Assembly (NCBI RefSeq): GCF_964204645.1
Contig: NC_134035.1
Coordinates: 12,629,951-12,693,950 of the forward strand
DNA: 64,000 nucleotides
From: Tubulanus polymorphus
Taxonomy: Eukaryota; Nemertea; Palaeonemertea; Tubulaniformes; Tubulanidae
Direction: 5' to 3'
Shown here: piece after piece, positions 1-12,939 of the stretch
Position numbering within the stretch: position 1 is the first letter of the stretch
Layout of the letters: each line of letters starts with the position of its first letter
The notes under the pieces: model-generated
Databases searched by the model: none
What the model saw: the letters and a program-made list of their open reading frames with translations, nothing else
What the model was told of the DNA's origin: nothing
Translations under genes and position numbers: made by a program

Positions 1-480
1 AAAAATTGTCCAGCTGGCTGTACCTTGGAACTCAAATGGCCTAAAAATTCGGAACTTTGGAATTTCGATTTGAATTATCAAGTCCTAAACCATGCTTATT
101 GCCTTATTTACGCCTAATACCGCCATTCTAGCATGCAATGGTCTAGATGTAATGGTCAAAGAATTTTGTGAGCACTTTGAAAAATTGTGAAATTTTTGAG
201 TTTGGAAATGAGATTTTAGGTCACAGTACTTAAAATACTAGATTATAGAAGAAGACTATTTAATCCTACCTATCCCTATACTAAACACAAAATACGGTCT
301 CTAGACAAGTTCACGTTGCAAGTGCAAATAGGTTTTTGAAAGGTCAAATAGTTTTCGTAATAATTTGCTATGTCTCAATCGGAAAAGGGTGACTACAAAA
401 TTACATCCTGCCGTAGCGGTGCCTACAGGGACTAACCTGACCAGTAGGACTATCAAAGGTTGCATAGCCCACATTAACGA
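1..480. other. Non-coding stretch without recognised feature
   Basis: AT-rich sequence. I see no exon, no repeat family shared with the rest of the window and no RNA gene. The only open frame (301-528, minus) does not resemble a known protein. Confidence 0.4.
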
Positions 481-720
481 AGAAAAACTAAGAGAGTAGT
501 GACATTTAGACTGAGTTCTACCAGCCATTTTCAGAAACTAAGAGAGTAGTGACGTTTAGACTGAATTCTATGAGCCATTTTCAAAACTTAGAGAGTAGTG
601 ACGTTCAGACTCAATTCTCTGAGCCATTTTCAAAAACTAAGAGAGTAGTGACGTTGAGACTGAATTCTATGAACCACTTCAGCTTTGGAAATGGCCAACG
701 GAATCTAAACGTCACTACGC
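481..720. repeat. Foldback repeat family A, copy 1 (tandem terminal units)
   Basis: Four direct units of about 50-60 bp, each with the core AGTAGTGACGTT followed by GACT(C/G)AATTCT and AGCCATTTTC, run to 690. They are closed by one inverted unit (AATGGCC ... AAACGTCACTAC, about 690-718). The structure is an inverted-repeat element with one terminus amplified. The same family occurs at 21577-22160, 39824-40165 and, as a shorter form, near 27385-27485. Confidence 0.8.
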
Positions 721-3700
721 TCTGTGTTTTACTTTGTTATTGTTTGTTTTTTCTTCAATTGAACCGAATACACGGAAACTACGTGGCTCTGAAAACTGAC
801 CGATGCCGTCTATAGATGGCTGTAACGACAAACAATTCACTCGACCCGTTATCAAACTTATCTGCAACCCTAAAACTCGTGACCAAATAAAGCATGTTGC
901 TTTTGATCGTATAGGACTTAACGATGCCGGGACGTGTAGGATTTTATACGCTTTTCAGTGACACGAAACAAATCCTACGACAATTGATGAACATTGAACG
1001 ATAATCTCTTATACTCGGTGTATCGTAAATAACGTGTTCAGCGTTACACGGTTTTTATGATTGATAAAGTCTCTTCTCTCGAGTCGTGTATGTTTTACCA
1101 TTTATGACGAAGTGTCTAGTGTTTATTGTTAGACGCAGAAAGCGAAGCGTCATGGGTTCCATATGACATCATCGAATTACCTTCCGAAAAGATGGTTGCC
1201 TCCGTAATGACATATATTATCTGTTCATATTTATTCCTAAGAAAACACAGCCATAGACCCCTATATGACATCATCGAATGATCTAATGGTCCCCATTGAA
1301 GAAACACTCATTCCGTGTTATAACGATAAGTAGAGAATCCCACACTGATAAAACGAAAGATGAAGTCCGAAAAATTCCTCAATAGCTATTCAGCATTCCT
1401 GAAGATGACTATTGATGTTATAGTCGAAACGTCGAATGAATAAGAAACATTAGCTATATAGGAAACTTGGTATCTTTAAGGAAAGTTGGCCTGGCTCCTT
1501 TAACCTCATAAATGACATTTTTGAATTTACCCTTTCAGGAAACTTGGCTGCTTCCATAGATCCCCACATGACATCATCAAATTACCTCTAGTCTATCTAA
1601 AGATGGCTGCTTTAAAAAAGCCCCAATAACATCACTGCACTTATAAACCCTTCCACGAAAAATGCTACACCCTAGGTTTCATATTCTGTTGTAGAAATAG
1701 ATTGTTAGCTCGGTTCCTTTGGTTCTTGGCATGTATTTGATAGGATTTTTGTTTAAGCTTAATGAAAATGAAAAAACTCCGACCTTAGAGTCATATCCAC
1801 AATTTGCGGATGCAAATTTTCAAAAAAATCAATATGTTTCTACGAACAAAAATCTAAAGATGTCGGGAAAATACTTAAAAAGTTTTAGCCTTACCAAAAT
1901 AACCAACCGAATTCAGACGAAATTCTCCGAATGTTTTGTAAGTGAAAATGACTTCTTCAAGTAGACATCCCTGAGGGGATTTTATCACTTCCGCATAGCT
2001 GCGCATTCGCGCATAATATCACTAAATATGATAGTATCCAGTGTTTGGAGAATTACTATATATCTTCTAGCTGTAGGGTTATATACTAATTGATTTAACT
2101 GATTAGCTTCTCAATCTATGGTTCTTACTCAATCTGATCTGTAACGAAGGTATTTTATGATATGTAGAATGTCGTATAGTATATAAGCACACACACTCGG
2201 TAGACTATAATGTATTCATTATTGATATTTCGGCATCTTTTCCGCCCTGAAGACGCTCAGAAACCACACGCGAAAGGGAATTATTATATCCGTATTGCAT
2301 GATCGTGACCGTCGGTAACACGACCTTTAGATCGACTAATGAGCTGTTTATGAATTAATTGGAAAATTGAACCCGTCTCTGGAATATATCGGCGGGAGAT
2401 TTTGTCGCGTATACTACGCGTTTATATTTCAGTACAATTTCTTGACAAAACATTTGTGTTCGTTGTTCAATCTTCCGGTATATGTTTAGGTCGATTTTCT
2501 CTTCGCTTTAGATTCGGAGGCCATTTGCGCAGTTAAATGTTAACACGCGACTTAAGATTGAAATATTTAAATGAACTTTTTCGATAATTTCTTGACAAAA
2601 CATTTTCTGTTCGTTAATCAATCTAAAAACGTATTTTCGGTGATTTCCTTTTCGACTTGGGTCATTGGGCGCTTGATTCGGTAGCGCCAGTTGCGCAGTT
2701 CCGGGTTAGATACGCACGATTAAAGGGTTAAAGCATTCAAAATATACTATTTTAAACTCGAGATTCAATTTCTAACAGGCCACTTTGAAAGCGGATCCAG
2801 AACATGATAGATACACTACCACAGACGATTGACAGAACGGAATCTGAAACTATCTGATAATGTCGTATAAACTTCAGGCAATCCTTGGCATCTTTCATGT
2901 AACTTTCTTCATAAAGTTACCAGGTATTAATTGCCGATGTGATCTGTAAGGTATAATTTGATATGAGATATATCGGTAGCCCGTGTGTCGCGGTATTACA
3001 AGGCCTATGATTCATCAGTTTTCTCGAGTGAGGTTTCTGATATTTATATATACTAAGTGTTCCATATAAGATTGTTTTATCTGCCTGAAACCTTTCAGTG
3101 ATTCCTCTTGCTGTTGGCTCACTTCGATATCAATGAACTCTAGGTAGTAAATTCATAATAAAACCACAACTAAAACAAAATTCATCCTTGAAAATAATGT
3201 GTATATATACATTGCTGATTTTCTTCAACCTCATAAAGTGCGTATGAGATAAGATATGAAATAAAGAATGTGGAGAAGGGCATATTATAAGCCCACAGAA
3301 CTAAACAAGTATTAACATGCAAATACAAGATTTACAAGGATCAATATAGGTTCGACAGTAGAGAATTAGAGAGTTATCGTGGTTTTTGATATAAAAAATA
3401 AACTAGTTTCTCAGTATAGGGACATGAACGGACATCACGTATTGTTTACTCACATTAGTGAACTGTGACCTTTTAGTTTACTGTCAGCGCTTGACCAGTC
3501 CAAAATTACGCATTGGGAATTCAGGGACATTACGCACCTATAAGATCGTCACGTAGGGGTAATTTTATAAACTCAGATTAACCTTTCTGAACCATAAGAT
3601 TTCGTAATGAATTATAGATTGTACGCGTGGCCGCCTGCGTGCAGGGAGTCGTCGGGTATCGTGCATGATCCAGTTCCACAGTTTGGAGTTAAGATCTGAC

Positions 3701-4165
3701 TTTGAGTAAACACTAGTATTAGTGGAACCGGGTCCTGAGTTGTGCCTATATCATCGACTGGGATAATTGTTTTATAGACTTAAAAACTAAAACGATGTCA
3801 TTCGATACGGAAGCTCGTATCTCTCTACGCCGGCGAACTCGGGAGAATCTTTTTAAACGCCGCGCCGTCATTCGTTTTAACCGTCGCTATTTATTCACGC
3901 AACCGTTTTTATTCCAAACGGCTGTTAATGAATTTAAACGCCAGATCGCCTCGTTTTATGCGCGGTGTTAGGTCGAACTGTAAAATCGTGTAGTCGTAAA
4001 CAGTACTTTATTTTGCCGTCGTCGAATTTCTAGCGATCTTCTGATTATATGATCATTGAGGGGTGTTTTGTGTGTTGTTTAGTGGTTTAGTGATAATTTG
4101 AATGTTTAGCTCGTTCTAACTATTGATAAAATACTCTCGAGTTCGTGCTGCCACGATAGATTATT
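721..4165. other. Non-coding stretch with diverged foldback pieces and a diverged duplication
   Basis: No exon is recognised. Around 1360-1470 there is a family C foldback fragment (core GTCGAAACGTCGAATGAATA). At about 2438-2710 two diverged direct copies of a roughly 150-bp segment begin with AATTTCTTGACAAAACATTT and end near TTGCGCAGTT. At about 3667-3735 there is a degenerate family F element (ATCCAGTTCCACAG ... GGAACCGGGTCC). Confidence 0.5.
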
Positions 4166-4322
4166 GAGTCCGAAATGATTCCTTGAACTAGTAGTTTATA
4201 CTTCAACGTTTCGATTATATCCTATAAGTCACCTTAAGGAATAGCCATTTAGTGTTTCTCTGCAGAAGGATATTGTCTAAGCATCGAAATGAACTATAAG
4301 CTAAAGGAAACATTTCGGACTC
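4166..4322. repeat. Foldback repeat family C, full copy
   Basis: The ends are inverted copies of each other: GAGTCCGAAATG at the left and CATTTCGGACTC at the right. Pairing continues imperfectly for about 57 bp (AACGTTTCGATTATATCCT against AGGATATTGTCTAAGCATCG). There is no room for a transposase, so this is MITE-like. Related pieces lie near 1360, 16142, 16515, 23046, 41857 and 42320. Confidence 0.75.
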
Positions 4323-7300
4323 GATATTCCATTCTTATTGTGGTACATTCTATAATAACGAATAATCATCAGCGCTCGGCGATGCTCCGTAGTTGACCAC
4401 AGGTTGTGACGTCATTGTAACCGGTGTTTCTGGTCGGTTGAGTTGAATAAGTGCTTCTATACGACGTGTGTCAAGCGCTTCCTGTTTCTCATTATTCCCC
4501 GTTTGAGCCCGGCGATAAAAGAAACGATGCAGTCACGCCAAGGCGGAACCGTCGCGATCTTTATTATTTCGCCACACAAAGTGTCTCGGAGTTATAAACC
4601 AATATGAACGAAGGAAGTCCAACCGCGTCGGAAGAAAAAGCCTCCATTTTCCGTCGCAATCGAGTTTTATTTATCCAAAGGGTTGATATTGGTTAATAGT
4701 GTAATAGGTCTATCAATAACTGACGTCAGTTTGATTAGTTCGTTTGACAGCCGCTGACAATGCGTCAACAAACGTAACTAAGTCCCAATAATCGCCCGTA
4801 CTGTGATTATTGCTCGGTGTATTATACTTGCGACAGCGCCATCTCGCTGGTCGATCCGTGGGTGACAATTTACCTCGATAGGTAACAGGTTAAAAACATT
4901 ATAGCTTAACCTATACCCGAACACATTCCCGTCATCGAATTCAAGTATTTAGGGTAGATTTTCAACCCTTCCTGTATACATCGAAAACTTTGCATTGGAT
5001 CATTGACGGAAAAGACTATAACCGGTTTTAACCAACACTACCACCTGGCGGATTGACTGAATGAAACAAGGAAACTATCTTGAAAGTTTATCGACACCTT
5101 GCAAAATGACACATGCTTGATATTGTTGACGATAAAGGATATAATATAAACATCAAACTAATCTCATATAAGTAGTATAAACACCCGTACACCCTGACGT
5201 GGAGATTAGATTTAACTGGCGTATCCGAGAGTTCGAAACGAGATTTCTTTTATCTATAACTCTTGAGTAACGAAATACATTTTAGATCTTTTTAATTTCT
5301 ATATGGTTGGTCTTAAACTTTTATTCCCATTTTGATTCTTTTAATTGCGGTTTTTACATCACCATAAAAATTTAGAAAATTAAAAACGAAATTTATTTAC
5401 AAGAATTGAAAATAGAAAAAACGACGGATACAGTTTCGCCGTATAAACTTCACTAGACACTATATTCTAGGCGGATATCACTTATGAACTGATACTCATT
5501 TATTGTTTATTTTAATTGTTTATTTATTGTTTATTTTATTTTTAAATGCTGAGGTTTTTTAACTTCAGTGCCCGTCGTAGTTGCTGTTTTCTCCTCGGAC
5601 CGATCTTCCGTTTTCGTCTGCCGGAAAAGCGAGCGTTAACTGTAAAAATGCGGCGTAAACAATTCGCTGTAAACGATGATACGACGAGTTACGACACGTC
5701 GATACATTACACAACACTTATTTCATTATACACAATCGTGTGACTTACCGCAATAAAGCGAACCTCGCAGATTTATTACCAAACGCGACCACGCGCACCA
5801 ACCAGTTCATAAACTCATTCCATTAGAGACGGAATAACGAATTCGAATACAGACACAGAGCCAACTTCAAAGCAATTCATTCTCAAATTATACCCCACCC
5901 CCGGTGACTAACTCGTTAAAAATGCAGTCACATTTTGCGTCTTGATTCTATGATGATTTTATTAGGACGATGCCACGGCTGATGGTTGTCTATACCCGCT
6001 AGCATAAGGCTCGTTAAACATGTAATCGTATTTTGAATTCTGTGCCTGAATTTTTCGAAAAGTTAAGAACCGAACTTCGCGACTGCACGTTCGGATTCAA
6101 AATGCATTAACAATCGTTAGAAAGTGCTTTGAAATTACAAGAGGCTCTAACTCATCTTTGAGCTGCAACAAGATCATCAACAGACCATACAATTCGTTGT
6201 TTCCAAATGAATTATCCTAAAGCGGCCGTTTCGAAAGAGATTGTATCGACGGGGTACTTACTATATGATAAGGATAAAACGTTTAAAACTTGTTTCAAGT
6301 GTTCGAGTATATATTATACACGGTTGATCGGTCGTTGTTTTTACACCGGGGATCAACAGCCGCGTATAACACGGCAAAGCTGTCTGGTGTGGATTTTCTT
6401 CGCAAAATAACATAATCCTCGAGTGAAGATCAACGAGAGATTTCGAATCGAGAGATCGGACACGATAATGGCATCCACGCTCGATTTACAGATAGTAACA
6501 AAATCATCTATCGCTCGAAGTGTACGATATAAAATATAATATCGGATTCGATCTTTACAGCGTTTTTTTATCCCGTCATTAACGCCGTGATCTTCACAAG
6601 ACGGCCATTAACTGAGTAACTCTTACTTTACTTCTATATTCAGACATTCCCGAGCCCTTTTTAGCAAATATTCGCCCGTAACTTCAATTCAGAAAAGAAC
6701 TTTCACACTTTAGGAACAAAGCCTCTTCTTCTCAAGGTTTGTTTTTGGAAAAATTGGTGAAATGGGCGGCAATCAGAAGATAAAGTTGTCTTTTTTTGTC
6801 TCCAATGAGGATGGCCCTTTTGGACCCTCTGCCGAAAATCCTGAATCCGGTTCCACAGATCTGAGTTAAGAAAATTCAACTCAGAGTGATTGAACTTGTT
6901 GGAAATGAATCAAATTTCACTTTCGTTCGCAACACTGTAGACTAGGATTTTGGCTGGCGCGCGTAGAGCTCGACGACCAATGAGGCGCCCCACGCGCGTG
7001 TCTCCGTACGGTCGAGATCAACCGAAGCGTGCGTTTTGTCGTTACGTCATAGCGAGTGATCGAGGCAATGAGGCGAATTATTGTAGCCGGTGCGTAATAT
7101 ATGAGTTTTTGTCACGAAAGAATGCCATTAATAAATATAATAGGAAATTGAACGTCTATAGCGAGTATCTGTGACAATCAACGAAAAGTGAATTTAGTCG
7201 TCCGTCTTCATTAGAAATACAGATCCCTTTCCGTAAACTACGCGCGCTCGTTTACCAACTGTATATAAAACTAATCAAGGAGTAGTTTATTTTTTCAGCA

Positions 7301-8536
7301 TTCATTTCTCATTTTCTATGACTCTCCCTCTCTCCCCCTGATTCTACCTTTCTCTCCTCACGCCCTCTCCCTATCACCCCCACTTTTTCTTCCACATTTC
7401 CCCTTCTCTCTCCCTTTCCCTCCATCTTGACCCTGTCACCCTCTACTTCTTCCTCTCGTCCCTATGCTTCTGTCCCCCGCTCCACATTCCCCGCTCACCC
7501 TGTCTCCCACCATCTAGTCCAATCTCTCTCCTTCTCGAGTATCATCTGATGGTTGATATCCCTAAATATGTCAATTCATATCAAGATCAAAATCAAACTT
7601 TAAATACAGCAGGAAATGCATTTTACGATTTCAATATGTTGAATTAGATCTTTGTCCTGCTCAAGTGAAAAGATGTTTTTTACGAGATATAACGAACTTA
7701 TTACCTATAGAACTCATGACTTTTAACTTATAACTTTCTCATATAACTAGAACTCAATCGACTATTTCAACCTCTCCCCATAACGACGCGGCTCTATAAA
7801 CCGTTCGTTATGCAGTATTCATTAATGAGATTTATTTAATTAGTTGCTACCGTTAACGGATTCATCTCTTATTGATCTTCGACTTACAAAGTGTACAACA
7901 AATACAGCCTCAAATACACTTCATTCGAGTAAATAAACTCGATTACGACCGATCGACTGAACACTGGTTGCTTTATACGTATATACATAAATCCCTGGAC
8001 GACTATTTGAAGAATTCTGACGCCTGCGCCTCCAAATACCTAAATATTGCTATTTTGTGTTGATTTTTAAACGCGTGAATTTTAAGTATGCGCTTAGGAA
8101 GTCTAATTTTGTCGGTTTCCTGCGGCGAAATCGCCGCGCTATACCGCCTGCTCGTTCGCTCGGCGCTGGCGAATTCCGGAAATACCCGAAAGCGTCGGAA
8201 CGATCACTTGGCGCATTCCGAAAGAGTCCGAACAAACATCGCTCGTAGATTTTAGGAATAACTACGGAACTCGTGTACGAGTCGAACCGGTTACAAACGA
8301 TTCACATTTACATGAAATTATCGAATTAACCTCATCGACTGTTTCGTCACGTTTCCCGCGCTCGCACAAGTGTCGTCTGCCGCCCAACTCTAATACATAA
8401 TGAATTTATTCCAAGTCTCTACTTGCGTAATAGGTTTAACTGAATAAATTCAGATATGGTCAGATATTTCTCATCTGACGGTCGTGTGTCTCCTGGGGCC
8501 AGTTGCAAACAGTCATGGCTCGGTCTAAGAACATCT
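4323..8536. other. Non-coding stretch upstream of the neuropeptide exon
   Basis: No convincing exon is visible, although the neuropeptide gene needs an upstream signal-peptide exon that may be here or left of the window. A pyrimidine-rich, CT/CCC-containing segment lies at about 7318-7535. A degenerate family F terminus is near 6850. Short open frames here (for example 5546-5743, 6207-6410, 8057-8248) show no known motifs. Confidence 0.4.
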
Positions 8537-8677
8537 GGAGCCAGTTGCACAGTCGTGACTTAAGTCCGAAAGTGGTCTTAAATCTTAAGACTGGTCTTAA
8601 GTTGTTAGATAGGCTATAGAATTAAGTTTGTCTTTGACTGGTCTTAAGTCTAAGCCATGACTATGGGACCAGCTCCT
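8537..8677. repeat. MITE-like foldback family B, copy just upstream of the neuropeptide exon
   Basis: The ends GGAGCCAGTTGCACAG and CTATGGGACCAGCTCC are imperfect inverted repeats. The interior carries the family signature CTTAAGTCC, TCTTAAATCTTAAGACTGG and TTAGATAGGCTATAG. The whole is a roughly 140-bp near-palindrome. It ends about 170 bp before the acceptor of the peptide exon. Confidence 0.8.
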
Positions 8678-8848
8678 CAGTTGTATATAGACAACCCTAT
8701 ACAACTTCAGATAAGCCTTATGAACTAAGACCACTTTGATGTCGCGACTGTAAAACAACTGGGCCCTATACTCTGTTCCTTGTCTATAAATCAACTTGAC
8801 CTCAACTTTACTCCGACTAACGTATTCCTTGCTATTGTATATTTACAG

Positions 8849-9810
8849 ATTCGGTACATACGACCGATGAAAACGATACCCCGGTCAGAAATCGACGAGC
8901 GATGCCTATGGTTCGCATGGGTCGAGGCTTGGAACTGGTGAGGATGGGCAAACGGGACTTGAAACTGGTGCGAATGGGTCGATCACCGTACTCAAACAAC
9001 AACGACGAAGTAGAAACCGACGATGATTTATACAGAAGACAACCTCATTTCCCGCGCATCGGCAAAGATCTGGAAAACTTAGAAGAGGAGGCTCGAACCC
9101 CGAATTTACCTCGACTCGGTAAAAATGTTTACCGCCAGTTGTTAATACGAGCTCTGTTAGACGATCTACAAGCGCCACCGGCTTACAAACCTAGGTTCGT
9201 CCGATCAGCTAGAAATACCCGCTCTACCGACCACGTGGATGAACACAACGACCACCACCAGGCGGAGCTACCGTCCACACACGACAACGACCACAGCGAA
9301 GATGAAGACGCCAAGCCCGATGCAGACAGGGCTATACAATTCCCTCGATTGGGTCGCCAATTGAAAGAAGTTCAAGACATAAAGCGCGCATTCGGATTGG
9401 TTCGCATGGGCAAACGGGAACTGGACGACAAACGCGCGTTCGGTCTGGTTCGAATGGGCCGGGCGTTCGGTCTAGTGCGCATGGGCAAGAAATCGGCAGA
9501 TTCCGACACCGACGAAAAACGAGCGTTCGGTCTGGTGCGCATGGGCAAGCGCGACGAAGACGAGGCTGCCAAAAGAGCGTTCGGTCTAGTGCGCATGGGC
9601 AAACGCGACGAGGAAGACTACAAAAGAGCGTTCGGTTTAGTGCGCATGGGCAAACGTGACGAGGAAGACTACAAACGGGCTTTTGGACTAGTGCGCATGG
9701 GCAAACGGGACGAGGAGGATACTAAACGGGCTTTTGGTTTGGTGCGCATGGGCAAACGTGACGAGGCCGACGATAATAAGCGCGCTTTCGGTCTAGTGCG
9801 CATGGGCTAG
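8849..9810 (+). CDS. Multi-copy amidated neuropeptide precursor (myomodulin-like), last coding exon
   Basis: This exon encodes the peptide-bearing part of a secreted prohormone, about 319 residues to the TAG stop. It starts after a good acceptor (TTTACAG, 8842-8848). The frame from there to the first ATG (8902) reads ...VRNRR, a dibasic site followed by AMPMVRMG, so 8902 is not the true start. Predicted products with a Gly amidation donor are AMPMVRM, GLELVRM, DLKLVRM, QPHFPRI, TPNLPRL, AIQFPRL and nine copies of AFGLVRM, mostly bounded by KR and separated by acidic spacers such as DEEDY. The middle (about residues 85-160) is His/Asp/Glu-rich with no peptide copies. The last copy ends Met-Gly-stop. 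By family knowledge, molluscan myomodulins end MLRL-amide and an annelid form ends MLRM-amide; [M/L]-V-R-M-amide is close. The FPRI/FPRL-amides recall the FPRM end of small cardioactive peptides. The exon needs one base from an upstream exon carrying the signal peptide, which I could not find. The class is certain; the family name is an inference. Confidence 0.9.
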
Positions 9811-10607
9811 AAACAAAACCCAAGTGCAACGCGTCCCCCGCGCCGACCCCCTAGATTATTCTAAACAAAAAAAAACATGTTCAGTGCAAATTAAAAAAGA
9901 ACGAAGAGGCAATTTTTACTTGACTGAAAACTCGCGTGTAAATAATGATTAAATGATAATGATAACTTGTTCTAGCAAATTATGGAAACTTAATACGATG
10001 ACTTTAATATAGCCACAACTATCAACGTTTCGGAGCAAACTATCATAATGTTGAAGCCAAAAGGAAACTTGTGCAGAAATGAATACCATATCAAAGCCGA
10101 ATCAAATGTAGGAGTTGAATACAAATTCGCTGAGAAATTGATAATGTATTTGCGTAAAAATATCACCTGAATCTGAATATATCTTATAGCTATCTAATAC
10201 ATGAAAAACCTGGTGTGCACGAAATATATCAAAAACATTTCCTTTCATCTCGTTACTCCCACGGTTTACATCAAACCATTATCGACGAATTCATTTACCG
10301 ACTATGAACATCAAACTTATAAACGCCACTTGTGGATTCAATGTTGAAATGTATGCAATGGCTTATATATACTGACTGACTGACTCGTCGCACAGTAGCA
10401 GGAATTCGTGCCGTTTTAGCGCCGGAGTTTAGTGATGCGTTTCACCACCAGGGTTCGTTCTGATTAGAATTTGCCGTGTAAATAATGATCGAAAAACAAA
10501 GCCAGCCCCAGAAAATAAAGCGTCAATAATCTAATATGAATAATACTGTGTATCTGTGTGTCCGATAATAATGTTGTTCGTGTTATTAAATGATTGGAAA
10601 TAATAAA
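9811..10607 (+). other. Neuropeptide gene 3' UTR with polyadenylation signals
   Basis: Non-coding, AT-rich sequence follows the TAG stop of the neuropeptide exon. The first AATAAA hexamers on the plus strand are at 10514-10519 and 10602-10607, giving a 3' UTR of about 0.7-0.8 kb if either is used. No other coding signal is seen between the stop and these hexamers. Confidence 0.5.
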
Positions 10608-11274
10608 AATAACTGAACATATTTTAGCAAATCTGCTGCGAGTTCTTGTGTTTTCATCGGGCTGTTTTAAAGATCATTTCTACCGTTTGTTTTATAGAGG
10701 AAATGCACGGACGTCACAAGCGTCATAACGACCGTCAAATGGCCGTCGGATTGTGACTTGACTCCAGTTATCCACTTGCGCTTGGCGGTTGATATGACGC
10801 ACTGTGACGTCACATTTACAATCGTTATGATACGGATTTCATAAGCCCATTCACCATAAAAGGGCCGCACAGACGTGACGTCATCAATGGTTTCACCGTC
10901 ATTGCTGGAGACCCGTCAAACAAGTAAAGGCGACTACACAGTCATGAGATTTTGAGGCCAGTTTAAGACTGACAGAGTTCTATAGCCAACTAACAACCTA
11001 AGACAAATCTTTTTCGGACCCCTCTTGGACTTTCGTGGGCCATGACTGTGCACCTGCACCCAGAGTCTGAATATCCAAGGTCGCTTTTGGACTCGGAAAT
11101 CTCGACTGCACAACTTTTCTGCCAGAATTTGGGAGAATTCGAAATTCTCGATTTTCGTATCGACGTCACATACATACACAGGTCACATTGACTGCAGCTG
11201 ATGATATTGAGATGAGAGACTTCGTAATTCAAACGAGAGCGCAGTTAATTTCACCTCAGTGTCACGCAAACCGG

Positions 11275-11440
11275 TTCGATTAACGGAAGCATCGCGGCCT
11301 CTTAAACTCGTCCACGCAGATGGTGTTCGTCACGAGATCTTATCCGACTAGCACACCATTTCATACAATCGGGGACTCGAACCCACGCGACGTTACTGAC
11401 AAGGGTGCCACCTACCGGCGTATTCGTGCAATCGATTATG
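11275..11440 (-). repeat. tRNA-derived SINE-like sequence
   Basis: On the minus strand there is a classical RNA polymerase III B box, GGGTTCGAGTCCCC (about 11371-11384). About 35 bp before it is a weak A-box-like segment (GGTGGCACCCTTGTCAG). No acceptor stem pairs around these boxes, so this is not an intact tRNA gene. The following non-tRNA tail fits a SINE body. Boundaries are approximate. Confidence 0.4.
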
Positions 11441-12939
11441 CAAATTTTTCTCGAAATGGCGGAAACGGATAGTTGAATGATGAATGGACCGCAATTGAAA
11501 GAATTACTACGAAATATTGGCGCTTCCGAGTTCTCAATGTTGGTATTCATTCAATTTTGAGTTAAAACACTTGATAGAAACAGATGAATAATAGGTAAAA
11601 TGATTGTATATAAGTGAATGATCACAACATCACTATTCTCAATTGTCTTCCATATTGCGGGTTCTTTCTTCACGCTGAACATTGTTTGAATGAAAAGTCA
11701 ACCATCATAATTTATGTAAATTCGAACATACGTAATTATGCAAAAAGCCTCCGGTCTATGAGAAGAGTTTTAATAGATGTTTATAGATGTTATATAGATG
11801 TTCATGTGATGCGTCGTTTCTGACGTTCGCTTATGAACGGAAATGTTGAAAACGGGAAGTAACTACTTTAAAAAAAGCTAGCTTTAATGGACTTTTAGCA
11901 GACGTTTATTTTAAACAGACAGCCACTTCACACCATTACCGCGTGCGTGAATAACAAACGTAGAAACCTACGCGAATGGTGCAACGTAAAATAATAACAG
12001 TTTATTTCGGACACTATTGCATGGCGGTAATATAATACTATAGCATGGTAAAGGATTTAATTCCAAGATTAGGGAACTTTTCACAGAATGACTTGGTCAA
12101 GTAGCATCATCGGTATTGCTTATGACCATCTAAAGAAACTCTGAGCACATCCCCAGATCAGTGGTAAAAAGAAACATTACCGGTATGATTCTTCCAAAGC
12201 CTATTATCACAAACTCGTTTGAAATCCATTCAGTTTCTTCATCATATCAGGGAGGTACATATTTCAATTTTTCATCGAAATCGAGTCTTTAATCTTTTCT
12301 GTACGAGGGCCCTGGGCGGGTGACGTCATTCTGATCTATATCCTTTATCGAAATATCTCCGCGGTTAATTTTAGATTCTTGGAAATTCGCCCTTACCGAA
12401 CGAGCTGACTGGTCGAAACGAATCGGCACGAGATTTATTGTTGCAACTCGACTCGCGGATGTATGTTGAGATGTTCGGTCGTCTCGAGGGGTGCAAATTA
12501 ACATGTTCTATCCGTTGTTTCGTTTATCTAGTTCGGGATTTACGATCAGCCGCCACGTCTGTTCGTCGGCTTTCTTTTTTACAAATTCATTTTGGTTTTA
12601 CCGAGAATGAGACTATCGGCTGGCGTCGGCGGGAGATGAGTCTAAATTACGGAGAAGTCATTTTCGATCGAAAACATGAAACCTTTCCGTACAGCGAACG
12701 TTCGTACATGGTGTATTTTATGAATTATGAAATAATGTGTCAAATATCCAGCCATGAATGGAAATAGGTATGATATGGGCTGTCCGAAACTTTTTCAGTT
12801 CGTAGCCAGACCTCTTATTTTCAAGCGTCTATTATTTTCATATTGGAATGTACGAATCATATACCGGTATTATCACGATTATTGAAAACATGATTTCTAA
12901 TGAAATATTGTAGCAGCAGATAATTTAAATTCAAGAAAA

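Noticed and set aside
8902-8904. ATG at 8902 as the true start of the neuropeptide precursor
   Set aside because: It lies within a predicted mature peptide (after RNRR) and would lack a signal peptide; an acceptor 53 bases upstream explains the frame better.
9372-9602. Minus-strand frame with repeated MRTRPNA motif
   Set aside because: Antisense shadow of the AFGLVRM repeats in the neuropeptide exon.
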